A DNA stretch of 33,817 bases, from contig JAJYGH010000074.1 in the NCBI GenBank assembly GCA_021785175.1, positions 1-33,817 on the forward strand, in the 5' to 3' direction. The stretch comes from Chloroflexota bacterium (GTDB taxonomy: Bacteria > Chloroflexota > Limnocylindria > Limnocylindrales > CSP1-4). The position numbers and the translations under genes were made by a program. The notes under the pieces are model-generated. The model searched no databases. It saw only the letters and a program-made list of their open reading frames with translations, and was not told the origin of the DNA. Shown in pieces: positions 15,265-22,448 of the stretch (position 1 is the stretch's first letter; every line of letters begins with the position of its first letter).

Positions 15265-15753
15265 CGCCGCCCATCCGATCCTCGGTCTTCGTCGCCTGGC
15301 GGCGGTCGATCACGCGGCGAGCGTCGAGCCCTCGCCGTCGTCCTCTGCCTGTTCGCGCGCCCACGCCTCGTCGTCGAGGTCCGGATCCGGGTCCCAGTGC
15401 GCGTCCAGGTCCTCCGGGAGATAGTCAGAGTGGTAAGGGTCCATGCGCCTGCCGTGCGAACGCCGCTTCGAGCCCGAGCGCCTCCCGTTGGGCCCGCGGC
15501 TGCGTCACGGTATGCCCGAGTGGATCGCGCGGTCGCCCCCACTCTTCGGGGCGGAGTGCATTCCGCGTGTCGGTTGGCAGCTGCGGCGGCCGCCGTTGCG
15601 CAGGGACCGGCAGCGCCAGGACCAGTGCCACGCCACGTAGGCGACAGGCAGCGCGCGGCGGACAGACGCGGACATGTGGCCTCCCCTGCACGGGTCGAGG
15701 GGGCGCTGGTCGTGCGACGCTCAGCCGATCGAGGGGCGGAGCGACGGCGAGGC
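15265..15753. other. 489-bp gap with only weak small-ORF candidates
   Basis: Between the converging EamA and KimA-like genes I see no recognised gene. On the minus strand an open frame from a GTG at 15631 to a stop at 15425 would give 68 residues beginning with a hydrophobic ALVLALPVPA stretch, and it overlaps by 20 bases a second small ORF (15310-15444, listed separately). Both have fair third-position GC but no clear ribosome site. A plus-strand ORF at 15443-15640 is Arg-rich and looks like antisense noise. Confidence 0.5.
15310..15444 (-). CDS. Possible small acidic protein (44 aa)
   Basis: ATG at 15444 opens a 44-residue frame starting MDPYHSDYLPEDLDAHW and dominated by Asp and Glu, with two Trp residues and no membrane segment. 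Codon third positions are mostly G or C, as in neighbouring genes. There is no strong ribosome site (GGCAGG is the nearest purine patch) and I know no homologue. It could be a real small protein or chance; it is the better of the two candidates in this gap. Confidence 0.28.
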   Translation of the reverse strand: MDPYHSDYLPEDLDAHWDPDPDLDDEAWAREQAEDDGEGSTLAA

Positions 15754-17730
15754 TCAGGCGCGATACGGGACGTCGAGGACGACGATGTCGCGACGGCCGA
15801 TGAGCGCGCGCCGGATGCGGTGCGTGTTCTGGTTGTAGAGCATCCGTTCCCACCAATGGCGTGGGACGTATTCGGGGAGGAGCACGACGGTGACGTCGTC
15901 CGGGTGCAGCTCCTGGTCGACCTCGAGATACCGAACGAACGGGTTCACGAGCGTTCGGTAGCGCGACTCGACGATGGTCACGGAGATTCCCGGCACCTGC
16001 TGTTCCGCGCGGCGCCGGAAGCGCTCGCCCTCGAGCAGGTCCGACGTCACGTGAACCACGTGCACGTCGGCGCTCATCGTCTGCCCGACGCGGATCGCCT
16101 GTACCACCGCGCGCGTGAACGACGGCGCCGCCACGATGACGTGCTGGACGCGATGCGGGCGCGGGATGACGGTCTCGGGACGGACGGCGAGGCGCCGGGC
16201 CTCGTCGACATACTCCCGATGCACGAACAGCATGAGCGCGACGAGCGCGGCGACGAGCACGATGACGGTCCATGCACCGAGCGCAAAGTTGGCCACCGCG
16301 AAGATCGCCGTGACGAGCGCGGTGACCGTCGCGCCGACGCCGTTGATCAGCGCGCTGCGTCGCCAGCCCGGTCCTCGCTCGACGAGCCAATGGTGGACCA
16401 TGCCGGCCTGCGACAGCGTGAACGCGGTGAACACCCCGATCGCGTACAGCGGGATCAGCGCGGTGATGCTGCCCCGGAACAGCACCAGCACGCCGATCGA
16501 GAGCAGCGCGAGCGCGACGATCCCGACGTTGAACGCGAGCCGCTCGCCCTGAAACGCGAACTGTCGAGGGAAGTAGCCGTCGCGCGCGAGGATCGAGGTC
16601 AGCCGCGGAAGGCCGTTGAAGCTCGTGTTCGCGGCGAGCAGCAGGATGCCCATCGTCGCGAACTGCAGGACGTAGTACGCGGGGCCGACGCCGAACGTGG
16701 CGCGGCCGACCTGCGAGAGCACGGATTCGCCGCTGGCCGCGGGCGTGGCACCGCTGACCAGGGCGAGGTAGCTGATGCCGATCAGGATGAAGGCAAGCAG
16801 CCCGGCAACGACGGCCATGGACGCCTGCGCGTTCTTCCACGCGGGCTCGCGGAACGCCGGCACTCCGTTGGCAACGGCCTCGGTCCCGGTCATCGCCGAG
16901 CAGCCGTCGGCGAACGCGCGGGCGAGAATGAGCACGCCGAAGGCCGCCGGTACCGTCGCGGCAGGCTCGACGTCGGTGACCTGGGGCGGGGAGCCGAGCG
17001 CGGTCCTCGCGAGCCCAACCCCGACCATGACGAGCCCCGAGAGCACGAACAGATAGGTCGGCAGGGCGAAGATGCCGCCGCTCTCGCGGATCCCGCGCAG
17101 GTTCACGCCCATCACGACCACGATGGAGGCGACCATCAGCGGGAGCATGAACGGTCGGAGCTCCGGGATGGCGGAGCCGAGCGCCACGATCCCCGCCGCC
17201 GTGCTCACTGCGGCCGTGAGCACGTATCCGGCGAGGAGCGCCGCCGCGGCGGCCAGGCCGGGCAGCACCCCGAGGTTCGAGTGGGCGACGATGTAGCTCC
17301 CGCCGCCGTCAGGGTACGCGCGGATGGTCTGCCGGTAGCTGAACGTGACGACGAACAGCACCGCCACGATGGCGAGCGAGATCGGCACGATGTGGACGAA
17401 CGCCGCCGTTCCCGCCGCGAGGAGCGTGAACAGGCTGGCCTCCGTCGCATATGCCACCGACGAGAGGACATCGGACGAGAAGACTGGCAGCGCCTTCCAG
17501 ACGGGCAGGCGCTCGACGACCTCCTCCTCGGACGAGAGCGGACGGCCGAACAGCAGGTACCGGGCGCGGGCCACGGCTCGGCCGCGCGCATCGTTCGGCT
17601 CCTCGGCCGCGAGCTTCGCGCTGTAGACGCCGGGGGCCTCGTAGCGGAAGAAGCGCGCACGCGGTCGCTCGAGGCGGATGCGGCGGTCGCCGAGCTTGAC
17701 CCCCGGGAGGACTTTGGGCGAGTCGCTCAC
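15754..17730 (-). CDS. APC-superfamily permease, KimA-like potassium importer
   Basis: This 658-residue protein would be a proton-coupled potassium (or amino acid) importer. After a soluble N-terminus of about 80 residues, the core matches KimA/YdaO: FGRPL, then LPVFSSDVLSSVAYATEA, FSYRQTIRAYPDGGGSYIVA, NLRGIRESGGIFALPTYLF and FADGCSAMTGTEAVANGVP, with about twelve helices. The C-terminal cytoplasmic part (from about residue 500) is the universal-stress-like domain of these proteins, ending with VLLPEYVPRHWWERMLYNQN and DVPYRA, a strongly conserved family ending. I start it at GTG 17730, seven bases after a TATGCT box, rather than at the ATG embedded in that box (17742). If leaderless, it lacks the c-di-AMP riboswitch that precedes many kimA genes. 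Potassium specificity is inferred from family resemblance. Confidence 0.88.
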   Translation of the reverse strand: MSDSPKVLPGVKLGDRRIRLERPRARFFRYEAPGVYSAKLAAEEPNDARGRAVARARYLLFGRPLSSEEEVVERLPVWKALPVFSSDVLSSVAYATEASLFTLLAAGTAAFVHIVPISLAIVAVLFVVTFSYRQTIRAYPDGGGSYIVAHSNLGVLPGLAAAAALLAGYVLTAAVSTAAGIVALGSAIPELRPFMLPLMVASIVVVMGVNLRGIRESGGIFALPTYLFVLSGLVMVGVGLARTALGSPPQVTDVEPAATVPAAFGVLILARAFADGCSAMTGTEAVANGVPAFREPAWKNAQASMAVVAGLLAFILIGISYLALVSGATPAASGESVLSQVGRATFGVGPAYYVLQFATMGILLLAANTSFNGLPRLTSILARDGYFPRQFAFQGERLAFNVGIVALALLSIGVLVLFRGSITALIPLYAIGVFTAFTLSQAGMVHHWLVERGPGWRRSALINGVGATVTALVTAIFAVANFALGAWTVIVLVAALVALMLFVHREYVDEARRLAVRPETVIPRPHRVQHVIVAAPSFTRAVVQAIRVGQTMSADVHVVHVTSDLLEGERFRRRAEQQVPGISVTIVESRYRTLVNPFVRYLEVDQELHPDDVTVVLLPEYVPRHWWERMLYNQNTHRIRRALIGRRDIVVLDVPYRA

Positions 17731-17737
17731 TGGCGGG

Positions 17738-17743
17738 AGCATA
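17738..17743 (-). promoter_or_regulatory. -10-like box adjoining the KimA-like gene start
   Basis: TATGCT on the minus strand lies seven bases before GTG 17730. No Shine-Dalgarno is present and no clear -35 is seen. A leaderless transcript is suggested. Confidence 0.42.
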
Positions 17744-17904
17744 CGGCCGCGCGTTCCCGTCCGCGAGCGTTCCCGGCGATTCCACGGCCCGCTCCGCGCG
17801 CCCGTGCGGACGCTCGCCGCGCGCCCGCGCGGTGCCCGTAGACTTGGGCGGGCCGGGGCCGCCCGGCGAGAGTTGATGCACCGCGGGCGAGGATCCGAGC
17901 CCGC

Positions 17905-18615
17905 GTGCCAGCAAGGAGTCGCGCGACGACGAGCGAACAGCCCCTCCCCGAGCGCCTGCACGAGATCGGCGTCGTGCCCGTCGTCGCGCTGCCCGACGCC
18001 GACACCGCGCTGCCCTTGATCGAGGCACTGCTCGCGGGCGGGATCGGCTGCGCCGAGATCACGTTCCGCACCACGGCGGCGACAGAGGCGCTGCCGCTCC
18101 TGCGCCAGCGCTTCCCCGAGCTGCTCCTGGGCGCGGGCACGGTCCTGACGGTCGCGCAGGCCGACCAGGCGATCGACGCCGGCGCGCAGTTCGTCGTCGC
18201 ACCCGGCACGAACCCGGCCATCGTCGAGCACGTGCTCGCACGCGGCGTGCCGATGCTGCCGGGCGTCGCGACGCCGTCCGAGATCGAGGCGGCCCTCGCG
18301 CGCGGCCTCGACGTCGTGAAGTTCTTCCCGGCCGAGCCGTTCGGCGGGATCGCCACGCTGCAGGCGTTCGCCGGCCCGTACCCGCAGGTCCGCTACGTGC
18401 CGACGGGCGGCATCTCGGCCTCGAACCTCGCGGCGTACCTCGCGCTCCCCACGGTGCTCGCCTGTGGCGGCAGCTGGATGGTGAGCAGGGACCTGCTCGC
18501 GGCACGCGACTTCGCGACGATCACCAGGCTCGCGGCCGAGGCGACGGCGATCGTGCGGAGCGTGCGGGGCGCCGAGTCCGACCGGGCGTCGGGCGCGCCC
18601 GGGACACGGCCATGA
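17905..18615 (+). CDS. eda: KDPG/KHG aldolase
   Basis: This 236-residue enzyme cleaves 2-keto-3-deoxy-6-phosphogluconate to pyruvate and glyceraldehyde 3-phosphate, the last step of the Entner-Doudoroff route and of uronate breakdown. The TIM barrel is complete: VVPVVALPDAD, the catalytic Glu51 in GCAEITFRT, GAGTVLT, APGTNPAIVEHV, LPGVATPSEIEAAL, the Schiff-base Lys139 in VVKFFPAE and the phosphate-binding PTGGISASNL and GGSWM. The C-terminus has about 30 extra residues. The GTG at 17905 has GAGGA about twelve bases upstream; a TAGACT box at 17839-17844 may be its -10. The stop overlaps the start of the kinase gene (ATGA), so the two form an operon that carries ketodeoxygluconate to central metabolism. 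Confidence 0.93.
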   Translation: MPARSRATTSEQPLPERLHEIGVVPVVALPDADTALPLIEALLAGGIGCAEITFRTTAATEALPLLRQRFPELLLGAGTVLTVAQADQAIDAGAQFVVAPGTNPAIVEHVLARGVPMLPGVATPSEIEAALARGLDVVKFFPAEPFGGIATLQAFAGPYPQVRYVPTGGISASNLAAYLALPTVLACGGSWMVSRDLLAARDFATITRLAAEATAIVRSVRGAESDRASGAPGTRP

Positions 18616-19727
18616 GCGCCCCCTCCCCCGCCCCGATCCTCCGGGTTCCCCCGCCGGAGGGGCGCCGCTTCGATCTCGTCGCGCTCGGGGAGGTCATGCT
18701 CCGCCTCGACCCCGGCGAGGGCCGCATCGCGACGACGCGCCACTTCCGAGCGTGGGAGGGCGGCGGCGAATACAACGTGGCGCGCGGGCTCGCGCGCTGC
18801 TTCAGGCTGCGCACGGGCGTCGTCACCGCGCTCGTCGACAACGCCGTCGGGCGTCTCGTCGAGGACCTCATGCGCCAGGGCGGGGTCGATCTCTCGCTCG
18901 TACGCTGGTTCCCCGACGACGGGGTGGGGCGGGCGGCCCGCAACGGGCTGAACTTCGTGGAGCGCGGCTTCGGGATCCGGGCGCCGCTCGGCGTGTCGGA
19001 CCGGGGGCACACGGCGGTCTCGCAACTCCGCGCCGGCGAGATCGACTGGGACGCGCTGTTCGGCGAGGGCGTGCGCTGGTTCCACACCGGCGGCATCTTC
19101 GCCGCGCTCTCCGACACGACGCCCGACGTCGCCCGGGAGGCGATGGAGGCCGCCCGCCGCCGCGGGGCGATCGTCAGCTACGACCTGAACTATCGCCCCT
19201 CGCTGTGGCGCTCGATCGGCGGCCAGGCCCGCGCGCAGGAGGTGAACCGTGCGCTCGCCCCGCATGTCGACGTCATGCTCGGCAACGAGGAGGACTTCAC
19301 CGCGGCCCTGGGCTTCGAGGTCGAGGGGCTCGATCCGGACCTCTCGGCGCTCGATCCGGCGAACTTCGGGCGGATGATCGAGCGTGCCGTCGACGCGTTC
19401 CCGAACCTCCGCGTCGTGGCGACGACGCTCCGGGTGGCGCGAAGCGCGACGCGCAACGACTGGGGCGCGGTGTGCTGGGCGGACGGCACGCTGTACCCGG
19501 CGACGCTGCGCCCCGATCTCGAGATCCTCGATCGCGTGGGCGGCGGCGATTCGTTCGCCTCGGGGCTCATCTACGGGTTCCTCACGGGCCAGGGCCCGGC
19601 CCGCGCGGTGGAGTACGGGGCCGCGCACGGCGCCCTCGCCATGACGACGCCCGGCGACACGTCGATGGCGACGCTCGCCGAGGTCGAGGCGGCCATGCGC
19701 GGTGGGAGCGTGCGGGTCGCGCGGTAG
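18612..19727 (+). CDS. PfkB-family sugar kinase, probably 2-keto-3-deoxygluconate kinase
   Basis: This 371-residue cytoplasmic kinase should phosphorylate KDG to KDPG, the substrate of the aldolase encoded just upstream. PfkB features: VALGEVMLRLDPGEGRI at the N-terminus, the sugar-binding GGGEYNVARGLAR, a lid, RGAIVSYDLNYRPSLW, MLGNEEDF, and the C-terminal ATP/anion-hole motif RVGGGDSFASGLIYGF, where the usual GAGD reads GGGD with the catalytic Asp retained. It is longer than the usual 300-340 residues because of about 20 extra N-terminal residues and an insert near residue 240. Its function is inferred mainly from the overlap with the aldolase; other PfkB sugars cannot be excluded. Its 3' end abuts degraded DNA. 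Confidence 0.88.
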   Translation: MSAPSPAPILRVPPPEGRRFDLVALGEVMLRLDPGEGRIATTRHFRAWEGGGEYNVARGLARCFRLRTGVVTALVDNAVGRLVEDLMRQGGVDLSLVRWFPDDGVGRAARNGLNFVERGFGIRAPLGVSDRGHTAVSQLRAGEIDWDALFGEGVRWFHTGGIFAALSDTTPDVAREAMEAARRRGAIVSYDLNYRPSLWRSIGGQARAQEVNRALAPHVDVMLGNEEDFTAALGFEVEGLDPDLSALDPANFGRMIERAVDAFPNLRVVATTLRVARSATRNDWGAVCWADGTLYPATLRPDLEILDRVGGGDSFASGLIYGFLTGQGPARAVEYGAAHGALAMTTPGDTSMATLAEVEAAMRGGSVRVAR

Positions 19728-19957
19728 TCGGCCGGCCCGCACCGCAGCCACGTGGCTTCGAACGGCGGGTGCGCCATCCGCGCTCGCTCGAAATCGACGA
19801 CGGCGACGACCCGCCCGTGGTCGACGAGGACGTTGACCGGCGCGAGGTCGCCGTGCGCGAAGACGGGCGGAGAGGGATCCCCGAGTGCACGGCGTACCCG
19901 GGTCCCTCGAAGACGTTCCGCCGGCCGCCCGCCGGCCCGAGCGCGTGACGAGCTGGG
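19728..19957 (-). pseudogene. Remnant of an aminoglycoside-phosphotransferase (APH)-fold gene
   Basis: One minus-strand frame reads ALGDPSPPVFAHGDLAPVNV, then LVDHGRVVAVVDFERARMA and PPFEATW. This is the APH/choline kinase catalytic core: the HGDLAP.NVL Brenner loop (around 19855) and the VVDFE metal-binding segment. Only about 75 residues remain of a normal 250-300. The downstream side runs straight into the end of the KDG kinase gene and the upstream side becomes low-complexity Arg/Gly sequence, with no start codon. I read it as a truncated relic, not a working gene; the intact motifs suggest fairly recent decay. Confidence 0.55.
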
Positions 19958-20006
19958 TCGGGTTCACGAAACGGAGGGCGATCACGGGCAGCACGAGCAT
20001 CGAGGC

Positions 20007-20120
20007 CGGCACACGGACGACGATGAACGCCGACTCGACATCGCCGAGCGCGCCGCCGAAGACGATCACGCCGGCGCGCACGAGCCGCTCGAAGTTCTCC
20101 AGGTGCGCGCGCCGCACCGG
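20007..20120 (-). pseudogene. Remnant of a YCII-like (YciI) domain
   Basis: A minus-strand frame gives RRAHLENFERLVRAGVIVFG, then GALGDVESAFIVVRVP, resembling the middle of small YCII-family proteins (a helix with RAHLE, a strand VIVFGGALGD, then a strand AFIVV). No N-terminal strand or start codon is visible upstream and the reading frame appears to shift after RVP: the next frame continues with AGLDARAARDRPPF, close to the expected helix. It is thus probably a broken gene. The family call rests on pattern memory only. Confidence 0.4.
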
Positions 20121-20203
20121 GCGCCGTCGTTGGACGCCGTCGTGCCGCGAATCATCCGGCGTTTCCGCTTCAGCGTCGCGTCGGCACGGTGGCGATCGCG
20201 GAG

Positions 20204-20899
20204 TCAGCGCTCCACGGCGGGCTCGGGCGGGAGGAGCCGGTAACCGGCGCCGCGGACCGTCTGCAGCAGCGGCGGGCATCCCGGCGCGTTCAGCTTGCGC
20301 CGCAGGTATCCCACGTACACGTCGACGATGTTGCTGCCAGGGTCGAAGTCGTACTCCCACACGCGGTCCAGGATCCGGGCCCGCGAGAGGACCTGGTGCG
20401 GGTGGCGCATGAGCAGCTCGAGGAGCGCCCACTCGCGCGGTGCGAGGTCGATGCGCCTGTCGCCCCGCCACGCCACCTTCGAGAGCAGGTCGAGGCGGAG
20501 ATCGCCGACCACGAGCATCGACGAGGTGGTCTGGTCACGCGCGCGGAGCGCGGCCCGGATCCGGGCGAGCAGTTCGTCGAAGTGGAAGGGCTTCGTCATG
20601 TAGTCGGCCGCGCCCGCATCCAGGCCCTCGACCTTCGAGTCCACGTCGTCGCGCGCGGTGAGGATGAGGATCGGGAGGGCCGGGAATCTCGCACGCAGCT
20701 CGCGGAGCACCGCGCGTCCGTCCGGACCGGGCAGTCCGAGGTCGAGCAGCACCACGTCGAGCCCCGCGCCCTCCGTGGCGGCAAGCGACATGGCCTCTTC
20801 GCCATCCCTGGCCACGAGCGTCGCGTAGCCCTCGGCCCGGAGACCCTTGGCGAGGAACGAGACGATCCGCTCGTCATCCTCGACGATGAGGACACGCAT
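20204..20899 (-). CDS. OmpR/PhoB-family response regulator
   Basis: This 231-residue DNA-binding regulator has a receiver domain with the acidic pair at 8-9, phosphoacceptor Asp53 (LLDLGLPGPDG), the conserved Thr in LILTARDD and Lys in YMTKPFHFDEL, then a winged-helix output domain (from about 130) with LAPREWALLELLMRHPHQVL, ILDRVWEYDFDPGSNIVDVY and VGYLRRKL, ending in TVRGAGYRL. It pairs with the kinase upstream, whose stop overlaps its start by one base. The regulated genes are not visible; the neighbouring glycan locus and the KimA-like gene are candidates by position only. Confidence 0.95.
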   Translation of the reverse strand: MRVLIVEDDERIVSFLAKGLRAEGYATLVARDGEEAMSLAATEGAGLDVVLLDLGLPGPDGRAVLRELRARFPALPILILTARDDVDSKVEGLDAGAADYMTKPFHFDELLARIRAALRARDQTTSSMLVVGDLRLDLLSKVAWRGDRRIDLAPREWALLELLMRHPHQVLSRARILDRVWEYDFDPGSNIVDVYVGYLRRKLNAPGCPPLLQTVRGAGYRLLPPEPAVER

Positions 20900-22398
20900 C
20901 AGTTGCGCGCTTCGGCCACGACCGTCCGACGCCCGCGCGCGTCGCGGGCCGAGCCCGACGAGGCCGTCGACACGACGCGATCCGCCGGCAGGACGATGCG
21001 GACGACCGTGCCGATGCCCGGCGCGCTCTCGAGCGCCGCCCTTCCCGAGTGCGCCTCCGCCACGGCCCGGACGATCGCCAGGCCCAGGCCGGCGCCGCGC
21101 GCGCGCCTGTCGCCGGACCGCGTGAACCGCTCGAACAGGCGCGGCTGCTCCTCGGGCCGGACCCCGCGCCCGCCGTCTGATACCGACAGGACGATGTCGC
21201 CGTCGATGCGGGCCTCGAGCGAGATGAAGTCGCCGGGCGCGGTGGCCTTCACGGCGTTGTCGACGAGGTTGAGCAGGGCGCCGCGCAGCTTGGCCGGGTC
21301 GACGCGGATGACGACGTCGGGCCCGGCGGAGAGCGACCAGCGCCGCGGTGCGAGGGCCTGCGCGGCCTCGAACAGGTCCGCCATGAACGATCGCAGGTCG
21401 ACGTCCTCCTCGGCGAGCGCCCCGGGCTCGAGGGCGCGTCCGAGCAGCAGCATCTGGTCGACGAGCGCGACGGTCCGGGTCAGCTCGTCCAGGACGAGCG
21501 CAACCGTCTCCTCGGTCTCCGCGGGATCGTCGTACCGGCTCCGTCGGAGGACCTCGAGATGACCGCGGATCACGGTCAGCGGCGTCCGGATCTGATGCGA
21601 CGTCTCAGAGAGCAGCTGCCGCTGCGCCGTGAACGCCTTTTCGATTCGGCCGAGCATGTCGTCGAACGTCCGGGCGAGCCGGCCGACCTCATCGTTCGGG
21701 CCGTGATAGTCCAGCCTCAGGCCGAGCTGGTCATGGGTGATCCCGTGCGCAGCAACCGTGATGCGGTCCACGGTACGGAGCGCGCGGCGGAGCAGCAGGT
21801 ACGTCCCGACGAGCGTGATGAGGAGCGCGAGCCCAGCCTCGAGCCCGGTCAGCGCGACGGTCTCGCGAGCCTGTGCCTGGAGTCCGGCCAGACTGGCGCT
21901 CGCGATGAGGACGCCGACCGGCCGGCCGTCGAGCCAGACCGGCGAGCCCAGCAGCCGGTACTGCTGGCCGCCGGCCTGCACCGTCGTGAGCGTCGTGGCG
22001 AGGGGTGGGTGCGCGAGCCACGACTCGACCTGCGGCACGGCCTGCGGCGCTCCCGGGCTCGTGACCGGCGGCGACCCCGGGAGCTCGATGATCAGCGCGG
22101 CGCCGCTCGCGAGGGTGTGCGTCAGGACGTACCGGCGGGCGAACGCGGCGAGTGTCTGCGTCGGGGGTCGCTGGGCGGCCGCGCCGCTGAACTCGGGGAT
22201 CTCCTCGCCGAGATCCGTGTCAAGGGACCGCGAGAGCTGTCCGACGAACAGCTGGCTGACGACGAGGAGCACGACGGCCAGAGCGAGGGCGAGGAGGAAC
22301 CCGTAGAGCAGCATCAGGCGCGGGACGAGCCCCCACCCGGCGAACGGGCGCGACGCCAGTAGCCGGATACGGCCGGCTCGCCGAGTTCCCCCGTGCAC
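20899..22398 (-). CDS. Membrane sensor histidine kinase
   Basis: This 499-residue two-component kinase has a first membrane helix at about 27-52 (LMLLYGFLLALALAVVLLVV), an extracytoplasmic sensor of about 130 residues with no recognised domain, a second helix (GLEAGLALLITLVGTYLLL), a HAMP linker (DEVGRLARTFDDMLGRIEKA), the HisKA H-box SETSHQIRTPLTVIRGHLEV with the phosphorylated His, and a HATPase domain with N-box LVDNAVKA, G1 SDGGRGV and G2 GAGLGLAIVRAV. I favour GTG 22398, which lies ten bases after a TATGCT box; ATG 22413 lies inside that box. The gene starts about 50 bp after the UDP-glucose dehydrogenase stop, so it may also be reached by read-through. Confidence 0.93.
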   Translation of the reverse strand: MHGGTRRAGRIRLLASRPFAGWGLVPRLMLLYGFLLALALAVVLLVVSQLFVGQLSRSLDTDLGEEIPEFSGAAAQRPPTQTLAAFARRYVLTHTLASGAALIIELPGSPPVTSPGAPQAVPQVESWLAHPPLATTLTTVQAGGQQYRLLGSPVWLDGRPVGVLIASASLAGLQAQARETVALTGLEAGLALLITLVGTYLLLRRALRTVDRITVAAHGITHDQLGLRLDYHGPNDEVGRLARTFDDMLGRIEKAFTAQRQLLSETSHQIRTPLTVIRGHLEVLRRSRYDDPAETEETVALVLDELTRTVALVDQMLLLGRALEPGALAEEDVDLRSFMADLFEAAQALAPRRWSLSAGPDVVIRVDPAKLRGALLNLVDNAVKATAPGDFISLEARIDGDIVLSVSDGGRGVRPEEQPRLFERFTRSGDRRARGAGLGLAIVRAVAEAHSGRAALESAPGIGTVVRIVLPADRVVSTASSGSARDARGRRTVVAEARN

Positions 22399-22408
22399 GG
22401 CGCCGCCG

Positions 22409-22414
22409 AGCATA
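22409..22414 (-). promoter_or_regulatory. -10-like box near the histidine kinase start
   Basis: TATGCT on the minus strand, identical to the box before the KimA-like gene, lies ten bases before GTG 22398. It suggests a separate promoter for the two-component genes at the end of the glycan locus. Confidence 0.35.
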
Positions 22415-22448
22415 GCATCGACCGCCCGTCCGGCCCCGCGACGGCGCG

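Noticed and set aside
17740-17742. ATG as the KimA-like start
   Set aside because: It lies within a TATGCT box, leaving no upstream leader; GTG 17730 fits a leaderless start.
15397-17841. Plus-strand ORF of 814 codons opposite the KimA-like gene
   Set aside because: Its translation is dominated by Arg, Asp, Glu and His runs typical of antisense frames in GC-rich DNA, and the minus strand encodes a clear transporter.
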